Positions 16,754 through 25,987 are shown, counted from the first letter of the stretch. The stretch: 64,000 nt of DNA from Nocardiopsis sp. YSL2 (GCF_030555055.1 NZ_JAMOAO010000001.1:5022001-5086000), one strand, 5' to 3'. Notes: generated from the sequence alone by a model not told the origin. Numbers and translations are program-made.

Positions 16754-17908
16754 TCAGCTCGTGCGGATGTTCACGCCCCACGAGCTGATCATCGGAGCGA
16801 CCTCCTGGTAGTAGGTCGTCCCGCCGGAGGAGCAGTTGCCCGAGCCGCCGGAGGTGACGCCCTGGGCCTGGGTGCCGGAGATGAACGAGCCGCCGGAGTC
16901 GCCGGGCTCGGCGCACACGCTGGTGCGGGTGAGCGAGTAGACGGTCCCCTGCGGGTAGCGGACGGTCTGGTTGCGGGCCTGGATGGTGCCGCAGTGCCAA
17001 CCGGTCGTGGAGCCCGAGCGGCACACGGCCGAGCCGATCGGCGCCTGGGAGGTGCCGGTCACGGACTGGTAGCCGCCGGAGTTGTAGCGGTAGACGAGGT
17101 TGTAGAGGGTGAAGTTGGACGTGCCCCGGACGAAGGCGGCGTCGTTGCCCGGGAAGACCGAGCGCTCGAAGACGCCGGTGCCGTTGCCGATGGTGACCTG
17201 GGTTCCGACGGTGCCGCAGTGGCCGGCGGTGACGAACCCGGGCTGGCCGGAGCTGTTGGTGGCCGGGAAGCCGACCGAGCAGCGTCCGCCCATGTAGTAG
17301 GCCAGACCGCCGACGATGTTGGCGTAGGTCTCGGCCTGCTCGGTGACCTCCTCGACCTGGACGGCGGACTCGTCCACGCCCGCGGCCTCGACCAGGGCGT
17401 CGACGTCGGCGTCGGAGCCCTTCAGGACCTCGATGACGACGGTGTCGCTCTCCACGTCCGGGTACCAGCCCACGACACCCTCCTGGGTGTCGGTGGCGTT
17501 GAGGTCCTCGACGACCTCTTCGAGGCCGTCGAGGCCGTAGTCGACGACGGTGGCCTCGGCGCCGGCCGCCTCGACCGCGGAGACGGCGTCGGCGTCGGTC
17601 ACCAGGACGGTGAGTTCCTGGGTGTCGATGTCGAACAGGGAGCCGCCGTAGGCGTCGCCCGCGGCCTCGGTGGCCTCGGCGTCGACGTCCAGTGCCGCAT
17701 CCTGCGCCTCAAGGAGCTCTTCTGCCTGTGGGGTCGACAGATCGAGGTCGTCGGCCAGGGCCTCGAGCATGCTCGAGGCGTTGTCGTCGGGGGTGGGGGC
17801 CTGTGGTGCGGCGGCCGGTGCCGCCAGGGCTCCCGGTGCCATGGTGAGGGCGAGACCGAACGCCAGGGCGCCGGTTCCGATTGCGGAGATAACGGGGGAG
17901 GGTCGCAT
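16754..17908 (-). CDS. Secreted S1E serine protease (NAPase-like)
   Basis: Alpha-lytic/streptogrisin-type protease made as a 384-residue prepro-enzyme. A signal peptide ends about residue 30. A very acidic pro-region (about 35-195) acts as the folding chaperone. The mature 189-residue enzyme begins ANIVGGLAYYMGGRC at 196. The triad is His230 (TAGHCG), Asp256 (GNDAAF) and Ser338 (EPGDSGGS). Cysteine pairs typical of the family are present. The mature part resembles the Nocardiopsis alkaline protease closely, which is the main clue to the genus. The ATG at 17908 is the only sensible start. It ends against the convergent amidohydrolase. Confidence 0.95.
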   Translation of the reverse strand: MRPSPVISAIGTGALAFGLALTMAPGALAAPAAAPQAPTPDDNASSMLEALADDLDLSTPQAEELLEAQDAALDVDAEATEAAGDAYGGSLFDIDTQELTVLVTDADAVSAVEAAGAEATVVDYGLDGLEEVVEDLNATDTQEGVVGWYPDVESDTVVIEVLKGSDADVDALVEAAGVDESAVQVEEVTEQAETYANIVGGLAYYMGGRCSVGFPATNSSGQPGFVTAGHCGTVGTQVTIGNGTGVFERSVFPGNDAAFVRGTSNFTLYNLVYRYNSGGYQSVTGTSQAPIGSAVCRSGSTTGWHCGTIQARNQTVRYPQGTVYSLTRTSVCAEPGDSGGSFISGTQAQGVTSGGSGNCSSGGTTYYQEVAPMISSWGVNIRTS

Positions 17909-18735
17909 TGATCCCTACTCTCCAAGGGGGATTGGCGGGGGAACGGGGGCACCGCCCGGGTGAGGGCGCTGTCCCCTTATCGGAGGCGAGTTCCTTTCGC
18001 TCCCGATATTCACCGATACATCCGGTAAACGATTCACCACCTTAGGTCGACACTTTGGTGGGCGAAAGACCCGCATTGAGTAAAAGCATGCAGTTCGAGG
18101 TGGGGTGATCGGGTCAGAGGATTTCTGGTGATGACTACTCGTAGCCACCGAGTGGTTGACCTTGCGTTATCGCGTGCACGTAGTGACGGAGTGAGAGCAC
18201 CGCGTGTGCGCAAGGGGGTCATGATGGCCGGATGCGGTCAGAGGTACCGGGTACCGATCGTGACCGCGTGGATACACCGCCGTCATACCTGAGGTCAGAG
18301 GGGTGCGGTCGAGCGCCGCGCGAGTCGTCCGGGGGTGCTGCGGTCCGGGGCCGGGCGCCTCGAGGTTGACAGCGGTGCTTGTACAGCGCGGTTGCCGGGC
18401 GTGCGCACAGCGCACATGGCCGGGTCGCCGATGGGCTTCGCCCCCGGGGCCGACCGCGTACGGCCCGCGACCCCCCCGGGACGTCCGCTCCGGGGCGGAG
18501 TGGGCGGGCCGGAGCGCGGAGGCCATGGCCGGGGGCGCCGAACACTCCGCCTGCCTGGGCCGCGACGGCCACTGAGCGCCGCGTCCGTCCCGGGAGGCGG
18601 CACCGGTGCGGTCCGAGTGCGCGCGCACGCGACACACGCGAGGTAACTTGCGGGTATCGGGCCCCGGGAAGTGGGTTGAGCCGCTCGTGGTTGGGCCAAG
18701 ATAAGGGCGAAGGCCCCGAACGGGAGGTAGCGAGG
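17909..18735. other. Intergenic region between protease and pup
   Basis: No convincing gene in 827 bases. The end nearest the protease (17990-18180) is more AT-rich and should hold its promoter. Around 18300-18640 the long open frames are GC-artefacts rich in Arg/Pro. The right end holds the pup promoter. Confidence 0.5.
18676..18705 (+). promoter_or_regulatory. Putative promoter of the pup-prcBA operon
   Basis: TTGAGC (18676-18681), a 17-nt spacer and AGATAA (18699-18704) match a housekeeping-sigma promoter. Transcription would start about 25 nt before pup, which has its own ribosome site GGGAGG at 18722-18727. Confidence 0.5.
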
Positions 18736-18939
18736 ATGGCGACGAAGGACACCGGCGGTCAGAAGCACGCCTCACGCCGCGACGAAGAGGTCGAGGAGAC
18801 CGAGGCCGCGGCGGACGTCCAGGAACGCAAGGACCAGATGGACGAGGACGTCGACGACATTCTCGACGAGATCGACGACGTGCTCGAGAGCAACGCCGAG
18901 GACTTCGTGCGGCAGTTCGTCCAGAAGGGCGGACAGTAG
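18736..18939 (+). CDS. pup: Prokaryotic ubiquitin-like protein Pup
   Basis: Small protein of 67 residues that is attached to lysines to mark proteins for the proteasome. It is highly acidic and largely disordered. DEIDDVLESNAEDFVRQFV is the ARC-binding helix region. The C-terminus is GGQ, so Dop must deamidate it to GGE before PafA can use it. The ATG at 18736 gives the normal family length; longer readings of the frame are not Pup-like. It heads the pup-prcB-prcA-pafA cluster. dop lies 9 kb away instead of being adjacent, because accessory genes and an IS intervene. Confidence 0.98.
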   Translation: MATKDTGGQKHASRRDEEVEETEAAADVQERKDQMDEDVDDILDEIDDVLESNAEDFVRQFVQKGGQ

Positions 18940-19056
18940 CCGCCCGTGGTGGTTCGCTGACAGCGCACTCGGGCACCACCAGCCCCACCGTGCACAGGAC
19001 TAGGGTCGGTTTCACGGCCGGGCGTACGGCTCGGCCGTCGCAGACAAGAACAACAG

Positions 19057-19090
19057 GCGCCCCACCCGCCCCCATGCCGGGGTGGGGCGC
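19057..19090 (+). terminator. Hairpin between pup and prcB (possible attenuator)
   Basis: GCGCCCCACCC (19057-19067) pairs perfectly with 19080-19090 around a 12-nt loop, 5 nt before the prcB ribosome site. A partial stop or RNA-stability element here would let Pup exceed proteasome subunits. Confidence 0.55.
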
Positions 19091-19106
19091 GAGTGGAGGG
19101 AGTCGC

Positions 19107-19949
19107 GTGTTCGCAGGGTTCGAGGGCGGACGGTTGCCCGCCGCGTTCATGAGTGCGGGAACCTCGTCATTCACGGAGTTTCTCACGTCGGTCCACCCCG
19201 AGATGCTGCCCGGGCACAGGCTCCCCGAGGGCGGTGCGGCCGGGCACCTCACCCCTGACGCGACGACCATCGTCGCCCTGACCTTCCCCGGGGGAGTGCT
19301 CCTGGCCGGCGACCGCCGGGCCACCCAGGGCAACGTCATCGCCAACCGCGACATGGAGAAGGTGTTCCGCACCGACGAGTTCTCGGCCGTGGCGATCGCC
19401 GGATCGGCCGGGTTCGGTATCGAGCTGGCCCGCCTGTACCAGGTCGAGCTGGAGCACTACGAGAAGATGGAGGGCCGTTCGCTCACCCTGGAGGGCAAGG
19501 CGAACAAGCTCTCGCAGATGGTCCGGGGCAACCTGGGCCTGGCGATGCAGGGATTCGTGATGATCCCCCTCTTCGTCGGGTTCGACGAGAACACCGCACA
19601 GGGGCGGGTGTTCAGCTACGACGCCGTCGGCGGGCGCTACGAGGAGCACCGCTACCACTCCATCGGCTCGGGCTCGGTCTACGCCCGGGGCTCCATCAAG
19701 AAGCTCTACAGCGACGACCTGGACGAGACCACCGCGATCAAGGTGGCGCTGGAGTCCCTCTACGACGCAGCCGACGACGACTCCGCCACGGGCGGGCCGG
19801 ACCTGCACCGCAAGATCTTCCCGCTCATCGATGTCATCACCGAGGACGGACACCGGCGGATCCCCGCCGAGGACGTCGCCCGGCTGGCCACGGAGATGGT
19901 CGAGGCACGGGCCGCCGATCCCGACGGACCCACGGCCAGCCTGAGCTGA
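19107..19949 (+). CDS. prcB: Proteasome beta subunit
   Basis: Catalytic subunit of the 20S core particle, 280 residues as a proprotein. The propeptide (about 1-52) is removed so that Thr53 of TTIVALTFPGG becomes the N-terminal nucleophile. The block VLLAGDRRATQGN contains the conserved Asp and Arg, and Lys falls in MEKVF as expected. The GTG at 19107 follows GGAGGGAG by about 6 nt; earlier starts would add an unlikely extension. It forms the inner rings and is followed by prcA after 55 nt. Confidence 0.97.
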   Translation: MFAGFEGGRLPAAFMSAGTSSFTEFLTSVHPEMLPGHRLPEGGAAGHLTPDATTIVALTFPGGVLLAGDRRATQGNVIANRDMEKVFRTDEFSAVAIAGSAGFGIELARLYQVELEHYEKMEGRSLTLEGKANKLSQMVRGNLGLAMQGFVMIPLFVGFDENTAQGRVFSYDAVGGRYEEHRYHSIGSGSVYARGSIKKLYSDDLDETTAIKVALESLYDAADDDSATGGPDLHRKIFPLIDVITEDGHRRIPAEDVARLATEMVEARAADPDGPTASLS

Positions 19950-20004
19950 CCACGGCCCCCGCCCCACACCAGACTTTCCCCGAGTAGCGAAGGAACGATC
20001 CGCG

Positions 20005-20757
20005 GTGTCGATGCCGTTCTACGTCGCCCCTGAACAGCAGATGAAGGACAAGGCGGACTACGCGCGCAAGGGCATCGCGCGCGGCCGCAGCGCCGTCGTC
20101 CTGCAGTACGAGGGCGGCATCCTCATGGTGGCGGACAACATGTCCCGCACCCTCCACAAGATCAGCGAACTGTACGACCGGATCGGCTTCGCCGCGGTCG
20201 GCCGCTACCCCGAGTTCGAGAACCTGCGCCTGATGGGCGTCCGCTTCGCGGACGTGCGCGGCTACCAGTACGACCGGCGCGACGTCAGCGGGCGCCAGCT
20301 CGCCAACATCTACGCCCAGACCCTGGGCACCGTCTTCAGCGAGAGCCTCAAGCCGTGGGAGGTGGAGATCGTCGTCGCCGAGGTCGGCGACACCGCCGCC
20401 GACGACGAGATCTACCGCATCACCTTCGACGGCTCCATCGTCGACGAGCAGGGCTTCGTGGCGGTCGGCGGCTCCTCCGACCACGTCGGAACGGTCCTGA
20501 AGGACCGCTTCGCCGCCGACGCGCCCCTGAGCGCGGCCCTCAACACGGCCACCCACGCGCTGGCCAGGGAGAACGGGGAGGAACGCGAACTGGAGGCCGC
20601 CAACCTGGAGGTCGCCGTGCTGGAACGCTCCAGGGAGCACCGCAAGTTCCGCCGCATCCACGGACGGCGTCTGACCTCGCTCATCGAGGAGGGGCAGGCG
20701 GCGGCCCGTCCCGCCTCCGGGGGCGGCGACACCACCGAGGACGAGGCCAACGAGTGA
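20005..20757 (+). CDS. prcA: Proteasome alpha subunit
   Basis: Outer-ring, non-catalytic subunit of the 20S core, 250 residues. MPFYVAPEQQMKDKADYARK is the gate-forming N-terminus, which includes the YVAPEQ motif typical of actinobacterial PrcA. RGRSAVVLQYEGGILMVADN and ENLRLMGVRFADVRGY follow. The C-terminus is acidic and flexible (GGGDTTEDEANE). The GTG at 20005 has AAGGA about 10 nt upstream; the ATG at 20011 is an alternative. ARC docks its GQYL tail between these subunits. Confidence 0.97.
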   Translation: MSMPFYVAPEQQMKDKADYARKGIARGRSAVVLQYEGGILMVADNMSRTLHKISELYDRIGFAAVGRYPEFENLRLMGVRFADVRGYQYDRRDVSGRQLANIYAQTLGTVFSESLKPWEVEIVVAEVGDTAADDEIYRITFDGSIVDEQGFVAVGGSSDHVGTVLKDRFAADAPLSAALNTATHALARENGEERELEAANLEVAVLERSREHRKFRRIHGRRLTSLIEEGQAAARPASGGGDTTEDEANE

Positions 20758-20803
20758 CCTGCGAACAATGATCACGGTGCGGCGCGGGGACGCGCCGCGG
20801 CGC

Positions 20804-20837
20804 GGGTGTGGACGGCGAGGCCCCGCCGTCCGCACCC
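20804..20837 (+). terminator. Hairpin between prcA and pafA
   Basis: GGGTGTGGACGGCG (20804-20817) pairs with 20824-20837 over 14 bp with one G-U pair and a 6-nt loop. It lies 47 nt after prcA and 26 nt before pafA, so it may reduce pafA expression relative to the proteasome genes. Confidence 0.5.
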
Positions 20838-20863
20838 CGGTGACGGGAAGTTGGTGAGTCCGC

Positions 20864-22222
20864 GTGGAACGACGGATCTTCGGGCTGGAGAACGAGTACG
20901 GAGTCACGTGTACCTTCCGGGGACAGCGCAGACTGTCGCCCGACGAGGTGGCCCGCTACCTGTTCCGGCGGGTGGTCTCCTGGGGGCGCAGCAGCAACGT
21001 CTTCCTGCGCAACGGAGCCCGCCTGTACCTGGACGTGGGCAGCCACCCCGAGTACGCGACCCCCGAGTGCGACAGCCTGCTGGACCTGGTGGCCCACGAC
21101 AAGGCGGGCGAGCGGATCCTCGAAGGGCTGCAGGTCGACGCCGAGCAGCGCCTGCACGAGGAGGGCATCGCCGGCGACATCTACCTGTTCAAGAACAACA
21201 CCGACTCGGCGGGCAACTCCTACGGCTGCCACGAGAACTACCTCGTGGGCCGGCACGGCGAGTTCGGCCGCCTGGCCGACGTCCTCATCCCCTTCCTGGT
21301 CACCCGCCAGATCATCTGCGGAGCCGGCAAGGTGCTGCAGACCCCGCGCGGCGCCCTGTTCTGCGTCAGCCAGCGGGCCGAGCACATCTGGGAGGGCGTG
21401 TCCTCGGCGACCACGCGCTCGCGGCCCATCATCAACACCCGTGACGAGCCGCACGCCGACGCCGAGCGGTTCCGCCGCCTGCACGTCATCGTCGGCGACT
21501 CCAACATGAGCGAGACCACCACCCTCCTCAAGCTGGGCTCGACCGACCTGGTGCTGCGGATGATCGAGGCCGGTGTGGTCATGCGCGACTACACCCTGGA
21601 GAACCCCATCCGGGCCATCCGCGAGGTCAGCCACGACATGACCGGGCGGCGCAAGGTGCGCCTGGCCAACGGCCGCGAGGCCAGTGCCCTGGAGATCCAG
21701 CGCGAGTACCTGGAGAAGGTCCAGGGCTACGTCGACCGCCACGGCACCGACGCCGTCGGCAAGCGGGTCCTGGACCTGTGGCAGCGCACCCTGGAGGCGG
21801 TGGAGACCCAGAACCTGGACCTGGTCTCCCGGGAGATCGACTGGGTGGCCAAGTACAAGCTGCTGGAGCGCTACCGCGACAAGCACGACCTGTCCCTGTC
21901 CTCGCCCCGGGTGGCCCAGCTCGACCTGACCTACCACGACATCCACCGCGACCGCGGCCTGTTCTACCTGATGCAGAACCGCGGCCAGATGGAACGGGTG
22001 GTCAACGACCTGAAGATCTTCGAGGCCAAGTCGGTGCCCCCGCAGACGACCCGTGCCCGGCTGCGCGGCGAGTTCATCCGCCGGGCCCAGGAACAGCGCC
22101 GCGACTTCACCGTGGACTGGGTGCACCTCAAGCTCAACGACCAGGCACAGCGCACGGTGCTGTGCAAGGACCCCTTCAAGTCGGTGGACGAACGGGTGGA
22201 GAAGCTCATCGCCGGAATGTGA
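20864..22222 (+). CDS. pafA: Pup-protein ligase
   Basis: Uses ATP to phosphorylate the C-terminal Glu of Pup and joins it to substrate lysines. It has 452 residues and belongs to the same superfamily as Dop. FGLENEYGV opens the fold. Asp57 in YLDVGSHPEYATPE is the predicted catalytic residue. KNNTDSAGNSYGCHENY and RPIINTRDEPHAD match the equivalent Dop blocks. It lacks the Dop-specific loop, and this separates the two enzymes. The GTG start lies about 10 nt after GGGAAG. Confidence 0.97.
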   Translation: MERRIFGLENEYGVTCTFRGQRRLSPDEVARYLFRRVVSWGRSSNVFLRNGARLYLDVGSHPEYATPECDSLLDLVAHDKAGERILEGLQVDAEQRLHEEGIAGDIYLFKNNTDSAGNSYGCHENYLVGRHGEFGRLADVLIPFLVTRQIICGAGKVLQTPRGALFCVSQRAEHIWEGVSSATTRSRPIINTRDEPHADAERFRRLHVIVGDSNMSETTTLLKLGSTDLVLRMIEAGVVMRDYTLENPIRAIREVSHDMTGRRKVRLANGREASALEIQREYLEKVQGYVDRHGTDAVGKRVLDLWQRTLEAVETQNLDLVSREIDWVAKYKLLERYRDKHDLSLSSPRVAQLDLTYHDIHRDRGLFYLMQNRGQMERVVNDLKIFEAKSVPPQTTRARLRGEFIRRAQEQRRDFTVDWVHLKLNDQAQRTVLCKDPFKSVDERVEKLIAGM

Positions 22223-22452
22223 GCGGCCTGTGGACCGTGCGCCGGCCCCGCCGGACGGGGAGAAGCACAGGCGGGGACCGTCCGTCGAGGGGCGGCCCCC
22301 GTGCCCCCGGCGGACGGCCCCCGGGGCGACGGCGGACGGTGGAGAGCCCGGTGGGCGGGGCCTGTGGCGTCCGGGCACGGTCAGGAGTGGCCGAACTCCC
22401 TCTTTTCGGTAGTGTGACTCTGTCCTAAGCCGGAAATCAGAGGTTGTGACTC

Positions 22453-23559
22453 ATGCACCGACGTGCTGCCGCCCTCGCGGTGCCACTGACCGCCATCGCC
22501 TTGGCGGTCTCAAGCTGTGGATCCATCCCCGACGAGTGGCGCACTCCCGCCTTCCTCCGCATGGGCGAGGACGAACTCGATCCCCGTCTGCCCGAGGTGC
22601 GCGGTGATGTCGGGGAGGAACCCGAGGTCGTCTTCCCGGACAACGAGCTGCCGGACGAGGAGCTCTCCGGCATCGTGAGCCAGGGGTCCGGCGAGGACGA
22701 GCTGGTGCGCAACGACGACCTGCTCGTCGCCAACGTCGCGCAGTACCAGTGGACCGCCCCGGGCGAGGGCGAGCTGGTGGAAGGGCAGTCCAGCTACGAG
22801 ACGGGCGCGCCCGACCTCGTACGCATGGAGCAGATGCCCGAGTACATCACCGAAGGCCTGGTCAACCAGCCGGTCGGCAGCCGGGCGGTGTTCGTCTTCC
22901 CGCCGCTGACCGAGGAGGAGCGCACCCAGGCCGAGGCCGCCGGGCAGCCGGCTCCCGAGGGCGCCAGCGTCCTGGTCCTCGACGTCATGGACCGCTACAA
23001 CAAGGGCGCGGTCGTTCCCGGCGAGCAGACCACGAACGGCGGCGGCGACCTCCCCGAGGTGGTCCAGGAGGGCCACAGCGAGCCGGAGATCACCATCCCC
23101 GAGACCGACCCGCCCGAGGACCTGGTGGTCGAACCCCTCATCGAGGGCGACGGCGCCGAGGTCGAGGAGGGCCAGCAGGTCATCGTCCAGTACACGGGCG
23201 TGCGGTGGGAAGCCGACGAGGACGGCGGGCACGAGCCCTTCGACTCGACCTGGAGCCGTGCCGGCGACCCGTTCGACACCACGATCGGCGCGGGCGCGGT
23301 CATCGAGGGCTGGGACGAGGGCATGGTCGGCCAGCGGGTCGGCAGCCGTCTGCTCCTGGTCGTCCCCGGTGACATGGCCTACGGCGAGACCGAGGAGGAG
23401 GCGATGGGCGGCCCCGTGGGCACCCTCGTCTTCGTGATCGACGTCCTGGGCGCGGTGGACAACCCGCCGCCCGCCGAGGAGCCCAGCGCCGAGCCCTCCG
23501 ACGGAGCCGATGAGGAGGCCACGGAGGAGGAAGCCGCGGAGGAGGACTCCGGGGAGTAG
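22453..23559 (+). CDS. FKBP-type peptidyl-prolyl isomerase lipoprotein
   Basis: Exported lipoprotein of 368 residues. The signal peptide ends at the lipobox AVSSC (Cys22). Residues about 70-190 look like a degenerate FKBP domain (EGLVNQPVGSRAVFVFPP). A typical FKBP domain follows at about 215-340, with VIVQYTGVRW, VIEGWDEGMVGQRVGSRLLL and YGETEEEAMGG. The tail is Pro/Glu/Ala-rich and acidic. It would speed folding of exported proteins at the membrane face. FKBP genes are common next to pafA in actinomycetes; a working link to the proteasome is not established. A hairpin terminator follows. Confidence 0.9.
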   Translation: MHRRAAALAVPLTAIALAVSSCGSIPDEWRTPAFLRMGEDELDPRLPEVRGDVGEEPEVVFPDNELPDEELSGIVSQGSGEDELVRNDDLLVANVAQYQWTAPGEGELVEGQSSYETGAPDLVRMEQMPEYITEGLVNQPVGSRAVFVFPPLTEEERTQAEAAGQPAPEGASVLVLDVMDRYNKGAVVPGEQTTNGGGDLPEVVQEGHSEPEITIPETDPPEDLVVEPLIEGDGAEVEEGQQVIVQYTGVRWEADEDGGHEPFDSTWSRAGDPFDTTIGAGAVIEGWDEGMVGQRVGSRLLLVVPGDMAYGETEEEAMGGPVGTLVFVIDVLGAVDNPPPAEEPSAEPSDGADEEATEEEAAEEDSGE

Positions 23560-23610
23560 CCGCCGCGGCGCCGCGCTCCGTGCGGCACACCGCGCCGCCG
23601 ACGACACCGC

Positions 23611-23636
23611 GCCCGGCCGGGACGACCCGGCCGGGC
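23611..23636 (+). terminator. Terminator after the FKBP gene
   Basis: GCCCGGCCGGG (23611-23621) pairs perfectly with 23626-23636 around the loop ACGA, about 50 nt after the stop. Confidence 0.75.
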
Positions 23637-23748
23637 GTTCGGTGTTCCCGGGCACCGGGCAGGACACGCCCGGGCCGCCGGTGGTCCGCGGCGTGCCCGA
23701 AGGGGTGCGTAGAGTCGGGACCAACGGTCCTGGAGCGAGGGGGAGTCC

Positions 23749-24762
23749 ATGGCTGACCGGCGTCGCTACTGCTATGTGTCCGGGCTGAGCCTGGGCATCG
23801 CCGCTCTGGAGGAGCTGTGCGCCCAGGGGAGGCCGCCGAGCCTGGTGCTGTCCTACCCGGCCGAACTCGCGCACCGCTCCGGATACGCCGACTACGAGAC
23901 GGTGACCCGCCGCCACGGACTGCCGCACGTGCGGGTCGCCGACATCAACTCCGACGAGGCCCGTGACGCCCTGGCGACCCACGGCATCGACCTGATGGTC
24001 GTGGCGGGCTGGTCGCAGATCGTCCACGAACAGGTGCTGTCCGCTCTGCCGCTGGGCGCGGTGGGCCTGCATCCCACGCCGCTGCCGGTCGGACGCGGAC
24101 GCGCTCCCATCACCTGGACGATCCTGCGGGACTTCAGGTCCAGCGCGGTCACGCTCTTCCATCTGGAGCCCGAGCCCGAGACCGGCGACATCATCGACCA
24201 GACCTGGTTCGATCTGGCTCCGGACGTGACCGCGACCTGCCTGTACGGCACGGTGGCGCGGCTGCAGTCCGCCCTGCTGGTCCGCCACCTGGACGACATC
24301 CTGGCCGGCACCGCGCCGCGGCGGCGGCAGGCGGGACACGCCTCGGTGTGGCCGCGCCGCCGTCCCAGCGACGGCCACCTGGACTTCACCGCGGCCGGGC
24401 GGGACGTGGACCGCATGGTGCGCGCGCTGGCCGAGCCCTTTCCGGGTGCCTTCGGGATGTTCGGCGGCGCCCGGATCACGCTGTGCTCCGGGCGGCTCGA
24501 CGAGTCCGTCCCCGGAGGGGCGCCGGGAGAGGTCGTCGCCGCGGGGCAGGGCCGTACCTGGGGTGTGACCTGTGGAGACGGGGCCGTCTTCGTCCCCGAC
24601 GCCCTGCGTGTGGACGAGGGGGTGCGGGCCGAGCCCACCTCGCTGGCGATGTTCCGGCCGGGCACCTTCTTCGACGCGCCCTCGGCGCACATGCTCGACG
24701 CGACCCAGCGTGTGCCGGTCCCCGGCCAGGCGCGGAGTCCGGAGAGCCTGCTGCGCGCCTGA
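23749..24762 (+). CDS. Formyltransferase-like protein
   Basis: Cytoplasmic protein of 337 residues with the methionyl-tRNA/sugar formyltransferase fold. The block HPTPLPVGRGRAPITW corresponds to the catalytic HxSLLP.xRGxAP segment, and ETGDII carries the conserved Asp. The residue two before the His, Asn in Fmt, is Gly here (VGLH), so it may belong to a formyltransferase subfamily acting on another acceptor. A C-terminal domain with TWGVTCGDGAVF resembles the Fmt C-terminal barrel. The ATG at 23749 follows GAGGGGGAG. Reaction and substrate are uncertain; initiator tRNA formylation is unlikely to be its job. Confidence 0.75.
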   Translation: MADRRRYCYVSGLSLGIAALEELCAQGRPPSLVLSYPAELAHRSGYADYETVTRRHGLPHVRVADINSDEARDALATHGIDLMVVAGWSQIVHEQVLSALPLGAVGLHPTPLPVGRGRAPITWTILRDFRSSAVTLFHLEPEPETGDIIDQTWFDLAPDVTATCLYGTVARLQSALLVRHLDDILAGTAPRRRQAGHASVWPRRRPSDGHLDFTAAGRDVDRMVRALAEPFPGAFGMFGGARITLCSGRLDESVPGGAPGEVVAAGQGRTWGVTCGDGAVFVPDALRVDEGVRAEPTSLAMFRPGTFFDAPSAHMLDATQRVPVPGQARSPESLLRA

Positions 24763-24792
24763 GCACTCAGCGGGGCGCCGACGCGGTCCCGC

Positions 24793-25890
24793 TCATCCCG
24801 CCCGCAGCAGCCGGGCGGCGTGCCGCCCGGCGGCCGCGGCGCTCAGGAACGCCGGCCGGTCCTCCTCCAGCCCCCGGCCCATCGTCGACACCTTCACCGG
24901 GAGGGCGCGCAGTTCGTCCTCCAGCCCCGCCACACCCACGTTGACCAGGGCGTGCCGCTGGCCCAGCGCGGCGGTCTGGGTGCGCACGAGTTCGCCGAAG
25001 GGGCCGGGCAGGGCGGGGACCACCACGTCGGCCCTGGCCAGGGCGACCCGGCCGAACGCTGTCAGGCTGTGGTGGGAGACCCCACGATGGCGCTCGCGCC
25101 GGTCGGCCTCGCTGATCCGCAGCGCGGCGACGGGGCGGCCGCCCAGGACGCCGACGGCGTTCACGGCCTCACCGCAGGCCACCCCGGAGAACCCCCAGGG
25201 CGTTCCCGTGCCGAGGTTGCCCGGCCCCTGGCAGAGCACGGCCAGGTCGGCGCGCAGGACATGGCGGGCGGCGAGCAGCCCGGAGTGCACCGTCACCGCC
25301 TCCAGATCGCCGCCGTAGGCCTGGCCGGTGGTCACGCATCCCGACACCAGCCCCTCGTGTCGCAGGGTCCCCACGAGCTGTGAGAAGGCCGCGGGCAGGG
25401 CGCCGCCGTCGAGCATCACGTACGCGATCCGGGCGCCGGGGTTCTCGGCGCGCACGCCCGCGACGACCGCGGGCAGCGACGAGTGCAGGTCGGCGACCAC
25501 CACGGGCATCCCGTCCACGCCGGTCGCCGTGCGCAGCCGGTCGTGGTGGGGCGAGTCCTGTTCGTCGGTGCCCAGGACCGTGGTCTGCAGCGGTGTGTAG
25601 CGGGCCTTGACCAGGTGGCCGGGGCCCTCGCGGTCGGGCGGAAGGCGGTCCGGAACGGCCACGACCAGCGCGTATCCACCGGTGCCCAGCCCCAGGTCCA
25701 GGGCGCCGGTGTTGAGCAGTACCTCGTCGCCCACCTCCGGGCCGCCCACGACGTCGGGGTAGGCCAGCGCGCGGCACCGCCGCGGGGCGGGGTCGTCGTC
25801 CCCGCGCGGATGGACGTCCACCTCGCATACGCGTACCCCCGGCCAGGAGGGCAGGATCTGACGGACTTCTCCACGGCGCCACCGGATCAT
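24793..25890 (-). CDS. DUF3866 family protein
   Basis: About 365 residues, soluble, function unknown. It matches the DUF3866 proteins usually encoded beside pafB in actinomycetes. Visible blocks are GDEVLLNTGALDLGLGTGGYAL, here partly given, VVVADLHSSLPAVVAGV, AYVMLDGGALPAAFS and GNLGTGTPWGFSG. I place the start at ATG 25890 (MIRWRRG) since upstream sequence overlaps the divergent pafBC region. It faces away from pafBC with only 97 nt between starts, so one promoter region serves both. Confidence 0.82.
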   Translation of the reverse strand: MIRWRRGEVRQILPSWPGVRVCEVDVHPRGDDDPAPRRCRALAYPDVVGGPEVGDEVLLNTGALDLGLGTGGYALVVAVPDRLPPDREGPGHLVKARYTPLQTTVLGTDEQDSPHHDRLRTATGVDGMPVVVADLHSSLPAVVAGVRAENPGARIAYVMLDGGALPAAFSQLVGTLRHEGLVSGCVTTGQAYGGDLEAVTVHSGLLAARHVLRADLAVLCQGPGNLGTGTPWGFSGVACGEAVNAVGVLGGRPVAALRISEADRRERHRGVSHHSLTAFGRVALARADVVVPALPGPFGELVRTQTAALGQRHALVNVGVAGLEDELRALPVKVSTMGRGLEEDRPAFLSAAAAGRHAARLLRAG

Positions 25891-25987
25891 GCAGGGCACG
25901 GTACCTTCGATGCTGAGCCGGTGTCGGGACGACGCGCCCTCGCGTGCCCAGCCGGTCGTCCACCGAGTGTCGAGAAGGGTGCGGGCG

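Noticed and set aside
18224..18292. Short ORF of 22 residues (MAGCGQRYRVPIVTAWIHRR...) after AAGGGGG
   Set aside because: The ribosome site is too close, there is no neighbour logic, and a 23-codon ORF can occur by chance.
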